41,920 nucleotides of DNA from NCBI GenBank assembly GCA_027623235.1, contig JAQBVJ010000061.1, forward strand, positions 1 through 41,920, given 5' to 3'. Of the stretch, positions 18,039 to 25,340 are shown one piece after another. This DNA is from Planctomycetota bacterium. Lineage in GTDB: Bacteria > Planctomycetota > Planctomycetia > Planctomycetales > Planctomycetaceae. The first letter of the stretch is position 1. Each line of letters starts with the position of its first letter. Both the position numbers and the translations under genes were made by a program. The notes beneath the pieces were generated by a model. It did no database searches. It was not told where the DNA came from and saw only the letters and a program-made list of their open reading frames with translations.

Positions 18039-18497
18039 TCACTCGGCGAGCAGTTCGTTCCCAACGGGCACTTCGAAATCCACTTTGTGGATCTCTTTTT
18101 CCATTTCGCCGAAAAACAACCGCACGGTGAGCTTCTCGAATTCGTCCATTTCGACGTGCTCGCGAGCCAGTTCGACGACGCGATCGACGACGCGCTGAGA
18201 CTTCTCCGCATTGTCCTTCGGATTGAAGTCGACCCGCATGATGATCCACAGCAGTCCGGCAGTGTCTTTGTGGATTCGCCGCTGACCCCCGTCGACGCGC
18301 GGGGCCGAACCAGGGAACTCATCCGCGATCGCCACCTGCAGCGGTATGAAGGGAGCCGTGTGGTAGTACCAGTAGCCCCACAGTGTTCCGCTGGCGAGGA
18401 TGCCGAACGTCAGCATCGCTGCGACCAGTTTCCAGCCGTCGATTTCGGGACCGGGCTTCGCGCTGTTTTCCGGCGGAGTTGTCTCGGGAGTTGCCAT
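18039..18497 (-). CDS. Membrane-anchored protein of unknown function
   Basis: The product is 152 residues: a Pro-rich start, one membrane helix at about 23-46 (VAAMLTFGILASGTLWGYWY), then a soluble domain rich in charged residues, including EKSQRVVDRVVELAREHVEM. No family is recognised. It starts 77 bases downstream of the flhB stop and may be the last gene of the flagellar operon. It does not resemble the missing FlhB cytoplasmic domain: it has no NPTH. It converges with the DUF6580 gene. Confidence 0.65.
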   Translation of the reverse strand: MATPETTPPENSAKPGPEIDGWKLVAAMLTFGILASGTLWGYWYYHTAPFIPLQVAIADEFPGSAPRVDGGQRRIHKDTAGLLWIIMRVDFNPKDNAEKSQRVVDRVVELAREHVEMDEFEKLTVRLFFGEMEKEIHKVDFEVPVGNELLAE

Positions 18498-18574
18498 GAA
18501 TCCGTTTTAGACACGACCGGTCGATGACGCCAGCGTTGGCCTCTGCGGATTCCGGAATTTCGTTGGGCGCTGAC

Positions 18575-19396
18575 TCAAATCGCGCGACTGGTCGACGACT
18601 CGACCACGGCCGCGGTTTCGTCGATGGCCGGACGCTGGCGACCGGCAGCGCGACGTGCGTTGCGGATTTTCGGATCGCCTTCGGCGTCACGCAGTTCCCG
18701 GCGGAATTCGTCAGGAGTCATCATCAGATCCTGCTCGTACTTCCAGCGGCGGTAACCGTAGTCGGCCGCACCCAGGACAACGCAGCTCAGCGCGAGGATC
18801 AGACTCAACGAGGCAATCAGACTTCCCATCGTCAACGCCGCCTGACCGAGCGGAACTCGAACGAGCGAGACGACGACCTCCAACTGCGAGTAAAGAAACA
18901 GACCGGTCGTCGTGAGCAGCACAAACAGTCTCACCAGATTCAGCCCGGCGCCGGCCGCGTTCTCAACAGAGAAAACCCGCCGTAGCCCGCCGAGCGGACT
19001 GACTCGGCCGAGTGTCGGAGACAGCTTGCCTGGCAGTAACAGAAACCCGGTCTGACTCAACCCGGCGAGAATTGCCACAGCGAGCGGAACCAGCAGCCAG
19101 GGCAGGACACTGGTACTGCTCCATGCGGCGAGTTGACCCGCCTGCGTCCCGACATCACCGGGCGTCAGCGGCGTCTGCAAAGTCGAGGACTCGCCCGCCG
19201 ATCGAAGCTGACTGGCCAGCATCCCGGCCAGTGACTCAACCAGCGACCGGCCGAGCAGAAACAGCAACCCGGCTCCGACAAGCAACTGCAGCGCGACCGA
19301 GAATTCGCGGCTGCGCGCGACAACTCCCTCCGCCCGCGCCTCACTTCGGCGGCGGTTACTGGCTCGGATCGTGCGATCGCCGGAATCGTCTGACAT
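18575..19396 (-). CDS. flhB: Flagellar export protein FlhB lacking its NPTH domain
   Basis: FlhB is part of the flagellar type III export gate in the inner membrane and, by cleaving itself at NPTH, switches substrates from rod/hook to filament. The 273-residue product has the N-terminal RRRSEARAEGVVARSREFS helix, four membrane helices (about 33-52, 96-118, 152-172, 188-213), the LSPTLGRVSPLGGLRRVFS loop and the linker MMTPDEFRRELRDAEGDPKI (225-244). The family normally runs to about 350-380 residues with a cytoplasmic FlhB-C domain. Here the product ends some 30 residues past the linker, before NPTH. No remnant of FlhB-C is found in other frames downstream. The gene lies after the fliR gene, with a palindromic element between. 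Confidence 0.9.
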   Translation of the reverse strand: MSDDSGDRTIRASNRRRSEARAEGVVARSREFSVALQLLVGAGLLFLLGRSLVESLAGMLASQLRSAGESSTLQTPLTPGDVGTQAGQLAAWSSTSVLPWLLVPLAVAILAGLSQTGFLLLPGKLSPTLGRVSPLGGLRRVFSVENAAGAGLNLVRLFVLLTTTGLFLYSQLEVVVSLVRVPLGQAALTMGSLIASLSLILALSCVVLGAADYGYRRWKYEQDLMMTPDEFRRELRDAEGDPKIRNARRAAGRQRPAIDETAAVVESSTSRAI

Positions 19397-19446
19397 GTGC
19401 TCGTACTAGAATGTTGCCTGAACCTGAAGTAACCCGAATCGTGAGT

Positions 19447-19670
19447 TTTGAAGTTGCACACTTCAGCCGCGAAGCGGCGACAGCACGTAGCCGTGGGCGT
19501 CAGCCCACGAATCCGGGCAGGTCTCTCCCTGTGAGCCGCGAAGCGGCGGCAGCGGACACGTTTGCTGTCGCCGCTTCGCGGCTTGGGCGTTTTTCCTTTC
19601 TGTTCTGCGGGCTGACGCCCGCAGCTACGTGCTGCCGTCGCTTCGCGACTCAAAAGTGTGCAACTTCAAA
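19447..19670. repeat. Large nested palindromic element in the flagellar operon
   Basis: The outer arms TTTGAAGTTGCACACTT (19447-19463) and its complement (19654-19670) are exact. Inside are further pairing units: GCCGCGAAGCGGCG copies at about 19466 and 19534, the complement at about 19566-19582, and GGGCGTCAGCCC / GGGCTGACGCCC at 19495-19506 and 19609-19620. The element nearly fills the 340-base flhB-fliR gap. Reading frames through it are artefacts. Confidence 0.8.
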
Positions 19671-19736
19671 GAGCAAGGGCGAACGTCGATCGACTCCCGC
19701 CCTCGCTCACGCGTCGGGTTACGACGCGGAGAATTA

Positions 19737-20555
19737 TCAAAACAGTTTCTGAACCTCGCCAAGCGCCTCGGGAACAGCATCGACGACGACCTCAAGAATT
19801 CCCGAGAGGCTCAGTCCGAGCACAAACAGACCCGTGCAGAATCGAAGCGGAAACCCCAGCGTGAGCTGATTGACCTGCGGCATCGATCGCCCGACATAAC
19901 CCAGCGTCAGCGTGATCAGCGACAGCGCGGCGAGGACCGGCGCGGCGACTCGGACGGCCAGGACGAGACTCTTGTGAACGAGACCGGTCAGTACGAACGC
20001 CGTGTCGCGCGGGATGACTGCCTCGCCAATCGGCATCGCCTGAAACGTCTCGACAAGGGCCGACAGCAAAAGCAGATCGCCATTGATTGGCTCCATGACG
20101 AGCAGCGCGGCTCCAGCAAGGACGAAGAACATCTGCCCGGTGACCGAGATGTTCGCTCCCAGGTCCGGATTGATCGTCGTCGCGAAAGCCGTTCCGAGCT
20201 GCTGATCGATGAGCTGTCCGGCGAGCTGCAGACCGCTCAGCACGATCATCACGCCGAGGCCCAGGACAAAGCCGAGTCCGAATTCCAGCGCGATCGGCAC
20301 GACGATCTGCAGCGGAGCCTCCGGCACGACGAGCGTCGCGGAGGCGGACGAGATTGGAGTCAACACGAACGCCAGCGCGACAATCAGAATGACCCTCACG
20401 TTGTGCGGCACGACTGACTGCCCGAAAACGGGTCCGGTCGCGAACAGCCCGGCGAGTCGTGCGGCAGTCAATGCGAACGCCCAGAACATCTGCAGGACCG
20501 GGTCGAGGAGCACTCGCCCGGCCGGTGTGAGCAGTTGATCAAAGAGGTGGAGCAT
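19737..20555 (-). CDS. fliR: Flagellar biosynthetic protein FliR
   Basis: The 272-residue product is a polytopic export-gate protein that, with FliP and FliQ, forms the pore of the flagellar export apparatus. Hydrophobic helices are spread along the whole length. Typical FliR features are the FWAFALTAARLAGLFATGPVFG start, VPHNVRVILIVALAF, the GFVLGLGVMIVLSGLQLAGQLIDQQLG block and the C-terminal PQVNQLTLGFPLRF. The last block is the family's QMNIFxxGxPxKI equivalent. Unlike the tight fliO-fliP-fliQ spacing, this gene is 206 bases after fliQ, with an inverted repeat between. Confidence 0.93.
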   Translation of the reverse strand: MLHLFDQLLTPAGRVLLDPVLQMFWAFALTAARLAGLFATGPVFGQSVVPHNVRVILIVALAFVLTPISSASATLVVPEAPLQIVVPIALEFGLGFVLGLGVMIVLSGLQLAGQLIDQQLGTAFATTINPDLGANISVTGQMFFVLAGAALLVMEPINGDLLLLSALVETFQAMPIGEAVIPRDTAFVLTGLVHKSLVLAVRVAAPVLAALSLITLTLGYVGRSMPQVNQLTLGFPLRFCTGLFVLGLSLSGILEVVVDAVPEALGEVQKLF

Positions 20556-20584
20556 CGAAACTGGTTGTCCTGGTCACGTCCCCT

Positions 20585-20719
20585 CACCCCTCGGGGTGCT
20601 CGACTGACGATTGAGGAGAGAACGAATGAAAATTGAAAAGTGAAAAGTGAAAAATGCAAATTGTCAGACTCGTCGAGATGCGCCATCACTTTTCATTTTG
20701 CAATTTTCACTTTTCACTC
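20585..20719. repeat. A/T-rich inverted repeat between fliQ and fliR
   Basis: Two arms of GAAAAGTGAAAATTG-type units lie at about 20625-20663 and 20687-20719 in opposite orientation. A separate short hairpin, CACCCC / GGGGTG, is at 20585-20598. The 206-base gap is otherwise empty. Confidence 0.6.
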
Positions 20720-20761
20720 ATCCTTAGTTGGCCAGCGGTGACCGCGATGGCAAATCGTGGG

Positions 20762-21031
20762 CTACAGGAAGCTCGTCGGAATGCTCTCGTAAAGCTGCGT
20801 CGAGTAATCGGCCAATCGTCCGAGAGCCCACGGCAGAACGAACAGCGCCGTCACGAGAACCGCGATAATTTTCGGCACGAGGCTGATGGTCTGATCCTGA
20901 ATCTGAGTCACCGTCTGCAGCACACTCATCGCCAGCCCGACGACAACCGCAACAAGCAGAACGGGGGCGCTGATGACGAGAGCCGTCACCAAAGCGCCGC
21001 GCAGCAGTTCGGTCACCGAGTCGATCGTCAT
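20762..21031 (-). CDS. fliQ: Flagellar biosynthetic protein FliQ
   Basis: The 89-residue product with two membrane helices (about 15-40 and 51-75) fits FliQ, a small subunit of the export gate. The inter-helix segment LQTVTQIQDQTISLVPKIIAV is the family hallmark. Its ATG shares one base with the fliP stop (TGATG), so translation is coupled to fliP. Confidence 0.95.
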   Translation of the reverse strand: MTIDSVTELLRGALVTALVISAPVLLVAVVVGLAMSVLQTVTQIQDQTISLVPKIIAVLVTALFVLPWALGRLADYSTQLYESIPTSFL

Positions 21032-22005
21032 CAGCCACTCACACTCAAAAGCAGCATGTGGGTTACCAGCGTCCAGCCGTCAATCAGGACAAACAGCAGC
21101 AGTTTGAACGGCAGCGACACCAGTGTCGGCGGCATCATCATCATGCCCATGCTGGTCAGCAGGGTGGACACGACGAAGTCGATCACCAGAAACGGCAGGA
21201 AGATTTTGAAGCCGATCAGAAACGCCGTTTTGAGTTCGCTCAACATGAACGCCGTCACGATGACGGACGGTTCGACATCATCGAAGTTTTCCGGTTCGAC
21301 GTACTGCTGCCCGGCGAGCGATTCTGGATCAGGCCGTCGAAAATCGAGCAGCATGAAGACGATGTCCTCGCCCTGAGACCGGTGAATCTGCTCGCCCATG
21401 AATCGTTTGATCGGGCGGAACGTGTTGAGGAAGACTCGCTTCAGGCGATCCTCATTCGGCTGCAGATTCGGGATTGGCTGCTCGTTGACGTACGGAGAAA
21501 CGCCCTCGTCCCACGCCAGTTGCCAGACCGGAGTCATGACGAACAGTGTGAGAAACACAGACAGCGAAGTGAGAACCTGAGTCGGCGGTAACTGCTGCGT
21601 GCCGAGTGCCTGACGAAGCAGGCCGAACACGATGACGAAGCGGACGAAGCTGGTGGTCATGATGAGGACTGCCGGAGCCACGCTCAGCAGAGACAGCAGC
21701 ATCATGACCTTTAAGGTCGGTGTGAGGCCGGTCGGCGAGAGCAGTTGTTCGAGGCCGCCGCCGGGTACGGCAGCCTGCTCACCCTCGAGCGGCAATCGAT
21801 TCGCGACGACGTCGAGCACCTCTCGAACTGGCGCGACAGGCGGTTTCGGAAGTGGCACCTGCGCGGCGACAGGTCCGCCGAGGTTCGATGTCGCGGCTCC
21901 GCGTTCCTGTGCCGCAAGCGGTGTCGCGATGAGACACAGCAGGCACACAAGCACGGTCCGGATGAAGCCAGACGCCGTAGGACGGATTGTGTTTTTAACC
22001 GGCAC
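21031..22005 (-). CDS. fliP: Flagellar biosynthetic protein FliP
   Basis: FliP forms the core pentamer of the flagellar export gate. The 324-residue product has an N-terminal signal sequence (about 15-34), which FliP proteins cleave, then an 80-residue extension. The FliP core includes TSFVRFVIVFGLLRQALGTQ (signature 1), FLTLFVMTPVW, LSELKTAFLIGFKIFLPFLV (signature 2) and GMMMMPPTLVSLPFKLLLFV. It is longer than the about 245 residues of enteric FliP, mainly through the N-terminus. It overlaps fliO by 11 bases and fliQ by one base. Confidence 0.96.
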   Translation of the reverse strand: MPVKNTIRPTASGFIRTVLVCLLCLIATPLAAQERGAATSNLGGPVAAQVPLPKPPVAPVREVLDVVANRLPLEGEQAAVPGGGLEQLLSPTGLTPTLKVMMLLSLLSVAPAVLIMTTSFVRFVIVFGLLRQALGTQQLPPTQVLTSLSVFLTLFVMTPVWQLAWDEGVSPYVNEQPIPNLQPNEDRLKRVFLNTFRPIKRFMGEQIHRSQGEDIVFMLLDFRRPDPESLAGQQYVEPENFDDVEPSVIVTAFMLSELKTAFLIGFKIFLPFLVIDFVVSTLLTSMGMMMMPPTLVSLPFKLLLFVLIDGWTLVTHMLLLSVSG

Positions 22006-22666
22006 GGCGACCCTCCTCGACTTCGCGGACCGTCAGACCGGCGACGGAGCCGTGAGGAGATGGGGTCTGTGGTGGTCGGGTCGCGGCAGGAGTCGCGGTT
22101 GGACGCGGGCTGGATCGGTCGAGCCACTTCGCGACGAAGCCCAGCGCTCCGTCAGAGGACTCGCGCAGTGCGCGGAGCTCGATCGAAAGCGCTTCGACTT
22201 CAATCGGGTCAGAGATCTCGGACAGAGGGGCGAGTCCGTTTGCCGACGAGCTCAGCACGAGCAGCTTCGGCCCGACGCGGACGATGCAAATCGCATTTTT
22301 CGGATCGACGTTCTGGCGGAACAGCACATCGACCGGCGAGAAAGTTCGACCGCAAATCGCAGCCGGCGTTTTCCCAATCAGTTTGGCGAGGCCTAGAGCC
22401 AGCAGCAGCACGAACGCCAGCGCGGTGAGGACGACTCCGAACGAAGACAAGCCTCCGTTTGAGGGCTTGTCCTTGCGGGCGTCGTTCAGTGCCGGGTTTC
22501 GGCTGAGCGGAATTGGTTGCTCGCCACGCTCTGTCGAAGCGGCTTCCGGTTGGGTCGGCTGCGGGCCAAAGTCGAACGCCTGACCGGGACGCGGATCCTC
22601 ACCAAAGACCGGAACGGTCACGGCGAGAACGGCGACGGCAGCGAGCAACAGCCAGAGGCGCGGCAT
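21995..22666 (-). CDS. fliO: Flagellar biosynthetic protein FliO
   Basis: The 223-residue product has a signal peptide (1-22, ends VFG), a periplasmic Pro-rich stretch, one membrane helix (about 74-96) and a cytoplasmic domain with LFRQNVDPKNAICIVRVGPKLLVLS. This SCAD-like beta domain plus helix is the FliO layout, and the position upstream of fliP in the fliOPQR order supports it. FliO stabilises FliP during gate assembly. The C-terminus is rich in Pro/Thr/Arg. It overlaps fliP by 11 bases. Confidence 0.85.
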   Translation of the reverse strand: MPRLWLLLAAVAVLAVTVPVFGEDPRPGQAFDFGPQPTQPEAASTERGEQPIPLSRNPALNDARKDKPSNGGLSSFGVVLTALAFVLLLALGLAKLIGKTPAAICGRTFSPVDVLFRQNVDPKNAICIVRVGPKLLVLSSSANGLAPLSEISDPIEVEALSIELRALRESSDGALGFVAKWLDRSSPRPTATPAATRPPQTPSPHGSVAGLTVREVEEGRRAG

Positions 22667-22691
22667 GACGTCCTGTCAGAATCGAGCTGCG

Positions 22692-23027
22692 TCACGCGGA
22701 CTGGATGAATCGGCGCGACATTGAACTCGCCGCATTCCATTGCGGCGAACCCGCAGAATGTCCCGCAAATGGTCGGTTTGGGTCAATGTCAGACCGGAGC
22801 GGCGAAAGGGCGCACAACAACAAGGCGGCTTGCGCCCAATTGGCATCAGAATTGTGTTGGCTGAATTTGATTTTCGCACCCGCCGCTTTGAGTGTTCCCG
22901 CCACCGCCTTCTGACGCGCGACGTTCGCTCGCTGCACGACGTACGCCCCGAGCGAGACGGCGATCACCAGGATGACTCCCACCTCCAGCAGCGTGAGGCT
23001 GGATCGTCTTGCGGTTTTTTCTTTCAT
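22692..23027 (-). CDS. Pilin-signal small protein, relative of the LRR protein
   Basis: The product is 111 residues from an ATG with GAGG upstream. Residues 1-55 (SSLTLLEVGVILVIAV, then NVARQKAVAGTLKAAGAKI) align with the start of the 511-aa LRR protein at 25341, including the type IV prepilin pattern with Glu at +5; the residue before the cut is Ser, not the usual Gly. The remaining 55 residues match no family, so this is either a short pseudopilin or the 5' remnant of a longer LRR gene. It ends 25 bases before fliO and is probably the first gene of that operon. Confidence 0.6.
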   Translation of the reverse strand: MKEKTARRSSLTLLEVGVILVIAVSLGAYVVQRANVARQKAVAGTLKAAGAKIKFSQHNSDANWAQAALLLCALSPLRSDIDPNRPFAGHSAGSPQWNAASSMSRRFIQSA

Positions 23028-23431
23028 GCCGACCTCGGTATTTCGGAGACCTCAGAGTAGCAGCCAGGTCACCGCGAAGCAGTCGCACGAAGACGTTTCA
23101 GGCCGTACACGCACTCGGAACGGCACGAAACAAGCCGTCCCTCAGACGATTCGGAATCAGAAATTCACTTTGAGCCGTGACTGAAAAAAGGTCTTGCGGC
23201 AAATCGACAAACTCGCCTAATCTCCGCGCCCCTTGGATCAGGTGTCCGACAATCCAGACGTTTTCGTCTTCAAAACACCCTTCCTCTGTTTCCTGTCAGC
23301 GACTTCTCTGCTGAACCTGATGAGGCCTTCGGCTTCGGCAGGACCCACCGGGAAACGACCGTCGGACGCTTCGACTTCTGAACCTTCCCTCCCAACTCAC
23401 AATCTCAACCATTCGCAAAAGAGGCAGCGCT
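23028..23431. other. Divergent intergenic region, 404 bases
   Basis: This region lies between the minus-strand pilin-like gene and the plus-strand TPR lipoprotein. No supported gene is seen; frames through it are shadows or short. It holds one promoter-like pair, listed separately, and no clear RNA gene. Confidence 0.5.
23194..23223 (+). promoter_or_regulatory. Possible sigma70-type promoter
   Basis: TTGCGG (23194-23199) and TAATCT (23218-23223) are separated by 18 bases, close to the sigma70 consensus. It would give the TPR lipoprotein gene a leader of about 200 bases. Chance matches are common in this GC range. Confidence 0.3.
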
Positions 23432-24502
23432 ATGCGCATGCACGGGCCCATCCTGTCCATTCTTTGTTTGTGTGTACTCGCCACAGGGTGCAGCCGGTCG
23501 AACGGGTTTGTGCACAACGACCTCGGCCAGCGGGCCTTCAAAAACGGCAACCACGCCGAGGCCGCACGCCATTTCCGCATGGCGGCGATGGACGCGCCTG
23601 ACAACGCGAACTACTCGCACAACCTGGGCGTGGCGATGTTGAAACAGGGGCAGGCAGGCGAGGCCGAGCAATTGTTCCGGCACGCGCTGGAAATTGACCC
23701 GATGCACCAGCCGTCGTACCACTCGCTGGCGAGCCTGCTGAAGGAGCAGAATCGTCATGGCGAAGCGCAGGAGATGCTCATCACCTGGGCCGACACGCAG
23801 CCGTACCTGGCTGAGCCGCACATCGAACTGGCCTGGATGAATCGCGAAACCGGCAATCACGCCCAGGCCGAAGAGAATCTTCGCCAGGCACTTCAAGTGG
23901 AACCGTCCAACGCGACGGCCCTCGCTCACCTCGGACAGGTGTATGACGACCAGGGACGGTCGGGCGAGGCGGTCGCGATGTATCGTCGATCTCTTTACCA
24001 GAACTGGAATCAGCACGACGTGAAAGGTCGAGTTTCGACTTTGACCGGGCAGCGAACGCGGCATCCGTACCCGAGCGGAGCTCAGTTTGCGGCGCCGCAG
24101 TTTGCGGCTGGTTCGGCTTACGGCGTGCCTCAGTTCGCGGCTGCGCCGCCGGCTCCGCAGTTCGCTCAACCACAGTTCGCTCAACCACAGTTTGCCAACA
24201 CCTGGACCGCAACACAGCCGACGATCGCTCAACAACAAATCCAGCAGGCACCGATGATCGCATCGGCCCCGCAGCAGCCGGGTCAGGCAGTCACACTTCT
24301 GCCACCCGTGCCGAATCCCGAACAGCCTCAGTGGAATCAACCTCAGTGGAATGAACCAGGGCGGAATGAACCTCAGTGGAGCGAGCCTCAAAGCCCGCCG
24401 CCCATGATGGTCACGCCGGAATGGACCCACGCCGACCAGGCACATGCGACTCACCCCGATCAGCGACTTTCATTCGCGACCCCTCTTGTGGAAGCTCACT
24501 GA
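23432..24502 (+). CDS. TPR lipoprotein with Gln-Phe-Ala repeat tail
   Basis: The 356-residue product has a lipoprotein signal with lipobox LATGC (Cys20). Residues 27-196 form about five TPR helix pairs (AAxxFRxAxxxDP, NLGVAMLKQGQAGEAEQLFRHALEIDP and so on), which usually bind partner proteins. The tail (210-330) is low complexity: APQFA/QPQFA units at 217-255, then PQWNQPQWNEPGRNEPQWSEPQ-type units at 299-320, cut here for length. Repeats of this kind are typical of disordered tethers. The start has a GAGG ribosome site. Function and partners are unknown. Confidence 0.85.
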   Translation: MRMHGPILSILCLCVLATGCSRSNGFVHNDLGQRAFKNGNHAEAARHFRMAAMDAPDNANYSHNLGVAMLKQGQAGEAEQLFRHALEIDPMHQPSYHSLASLLKEQNRHGEAQEMLITWADTQPYLAEPHIELAWMNRETGNHAQAEENLRQALQVEPSNATALAHLGQVYDDQGRSGEAVAMYRRSLYQNWNQHDVKGRVSTLTGQRTRHPYPSGAQFAAPQFAAGSAYGVPQFAAAPPAPQFAQPQFAQPQFANTWTATQPTIAQQQIQQAPMIASAPQQPGQAVTLLPPVPNPEQPQWNQPQWNEPGRNEPQWSEPQSPPPMMVTPEWTHADQAHATHPDQRLSFATPLVEAH

Positions 24503-24619
24503 GCTGAAAGGACGATTCTGAATCCCCAAACCCACTCTTGAACCTCGTTACCCGCCACCGATCGAACGCCCGTGAGACGGCGGCGGCAATTGACTCAGGA
24601 CCAATCATCAGGACAGGCC

Positions 24620-24940
24620 ATGAGCAGCTACTCGACAGCAACCGATGCGAAAGCGACCTCCGCACCGGCAAAAAAGAAGACGGTGAAGCACAAAGTCGGA
24701 GCGCACATCCGCGTACACGACTCGGTGAATTCGCCGGACTTTCCGGACATTTCCTTCGCCGGCTGGACCGCGAAAGTGGTCGAGGTGTCCGGCAAGAAGG
24801 CACCCTTCAAATACTTCGTCGAATGGGATGAGGACATCGTCTCGGCGATCCCAAAGTCCTACATCGACCGGTGTGAAGCTCAGCAGATTTATTACCGCTG
24901 GGCATGCCTCACCGCCGAAGAGTTTTCCTCAGCGAAGTAG
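24620..24940 (+). CDS. Small SH3-like protein of unknown function
   Basis: The product is 106 residues from the ATG at 24620, which has AGGACAGG just upstream. It has a Lys-rich start, then a beta-rich domain: HIRVHDSVNSPDFPD, FAGWTAKVVEVSGK and KYFVEWDEDIVSAIPKSYIDRCE. The strand order and the GWxxxV turn resemble SH3-like barrels that bind nucleic acid or protein. The last part, YYRWACLTAEEF, is conserved-looking. No catalytic residues are visible. No membrane segment or signal is present, so it is probably cytoplasmic. Confidence 0.7.
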   Translation: MSSYSTATDAKATSAPAKKKTVKHKVGAHIRVHDSVNSPDFPDISFAGWTAKVVEVSGKKAPFKYFVEWDEDIVSAIPKSYIDRCEAQQIYYRWACLTAEEFSSAK

Positions 24941-25340
24941 TCGAGCGATCCGGTCCTGACCGGATCGACAATCGACACCGGCCCGGTGCGCAGACGAGGG
25001 AACGGGCACACGCCCCTCGTCCGCGCAGCGGGCTTTCGCATGCGCGGTGGATCGCGCCACTTCAAAACGCGTCCGCCCCTCTCCCCCGGAACAGCGGTGT
25101 GATTGACTGACGATTCGAAAAACACCTACTTCGCCGATGTTCCGAGGGAGAGGGGGCCAGTACTGTGCACAGCACTGGAGAGGGGGCTCCTTGACAACTC
25201 ACGCTTCCGGCTGATTTGCCGGCCGTTCAAGTTCACCCAAGGCCTGAGCCTCGCCGGCCCGAAAAAGAACGACCAGACACAGTCTGGCCCGCGCTTGCAG
25301 TAGAATCCCCGGGGCACTGCAACTCCCTGGGTGGGTTCTT
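24941..25340. other. Gene-free region with inverted repeat
   Basis: The 400 bases before the LRR gene hold CCCCTCTCCCCCGGAAC at 25076-25092 and a near-complement GTTCCGAGGGAGAGGGGG at 25139-25156, an imperfect stem with a 46-base loop. A near-palindrome AGTACTGTGCACAGCACT follows at 25160-25177. No gene is supported here. Confidence 0.6.

Noticed and set aside
19012..19752. 246-codon open frame on the plus strand over flhB and the palindrome
   Set aside because: Its residues come from repeat arms and the antisense of flhB; it has no motif or conserved start.
24100..24390. Short direct repeats that could suggest a CRISPR array
   Set aside because: They are codon repeats for QPQFA and PQWNE units within the TPR gene, without unique spacers.
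23405..24454. 349-codon open frame on the minus strand
   Set aside because: It is opposite the TPR lipoprotein and mirrors its repeats.
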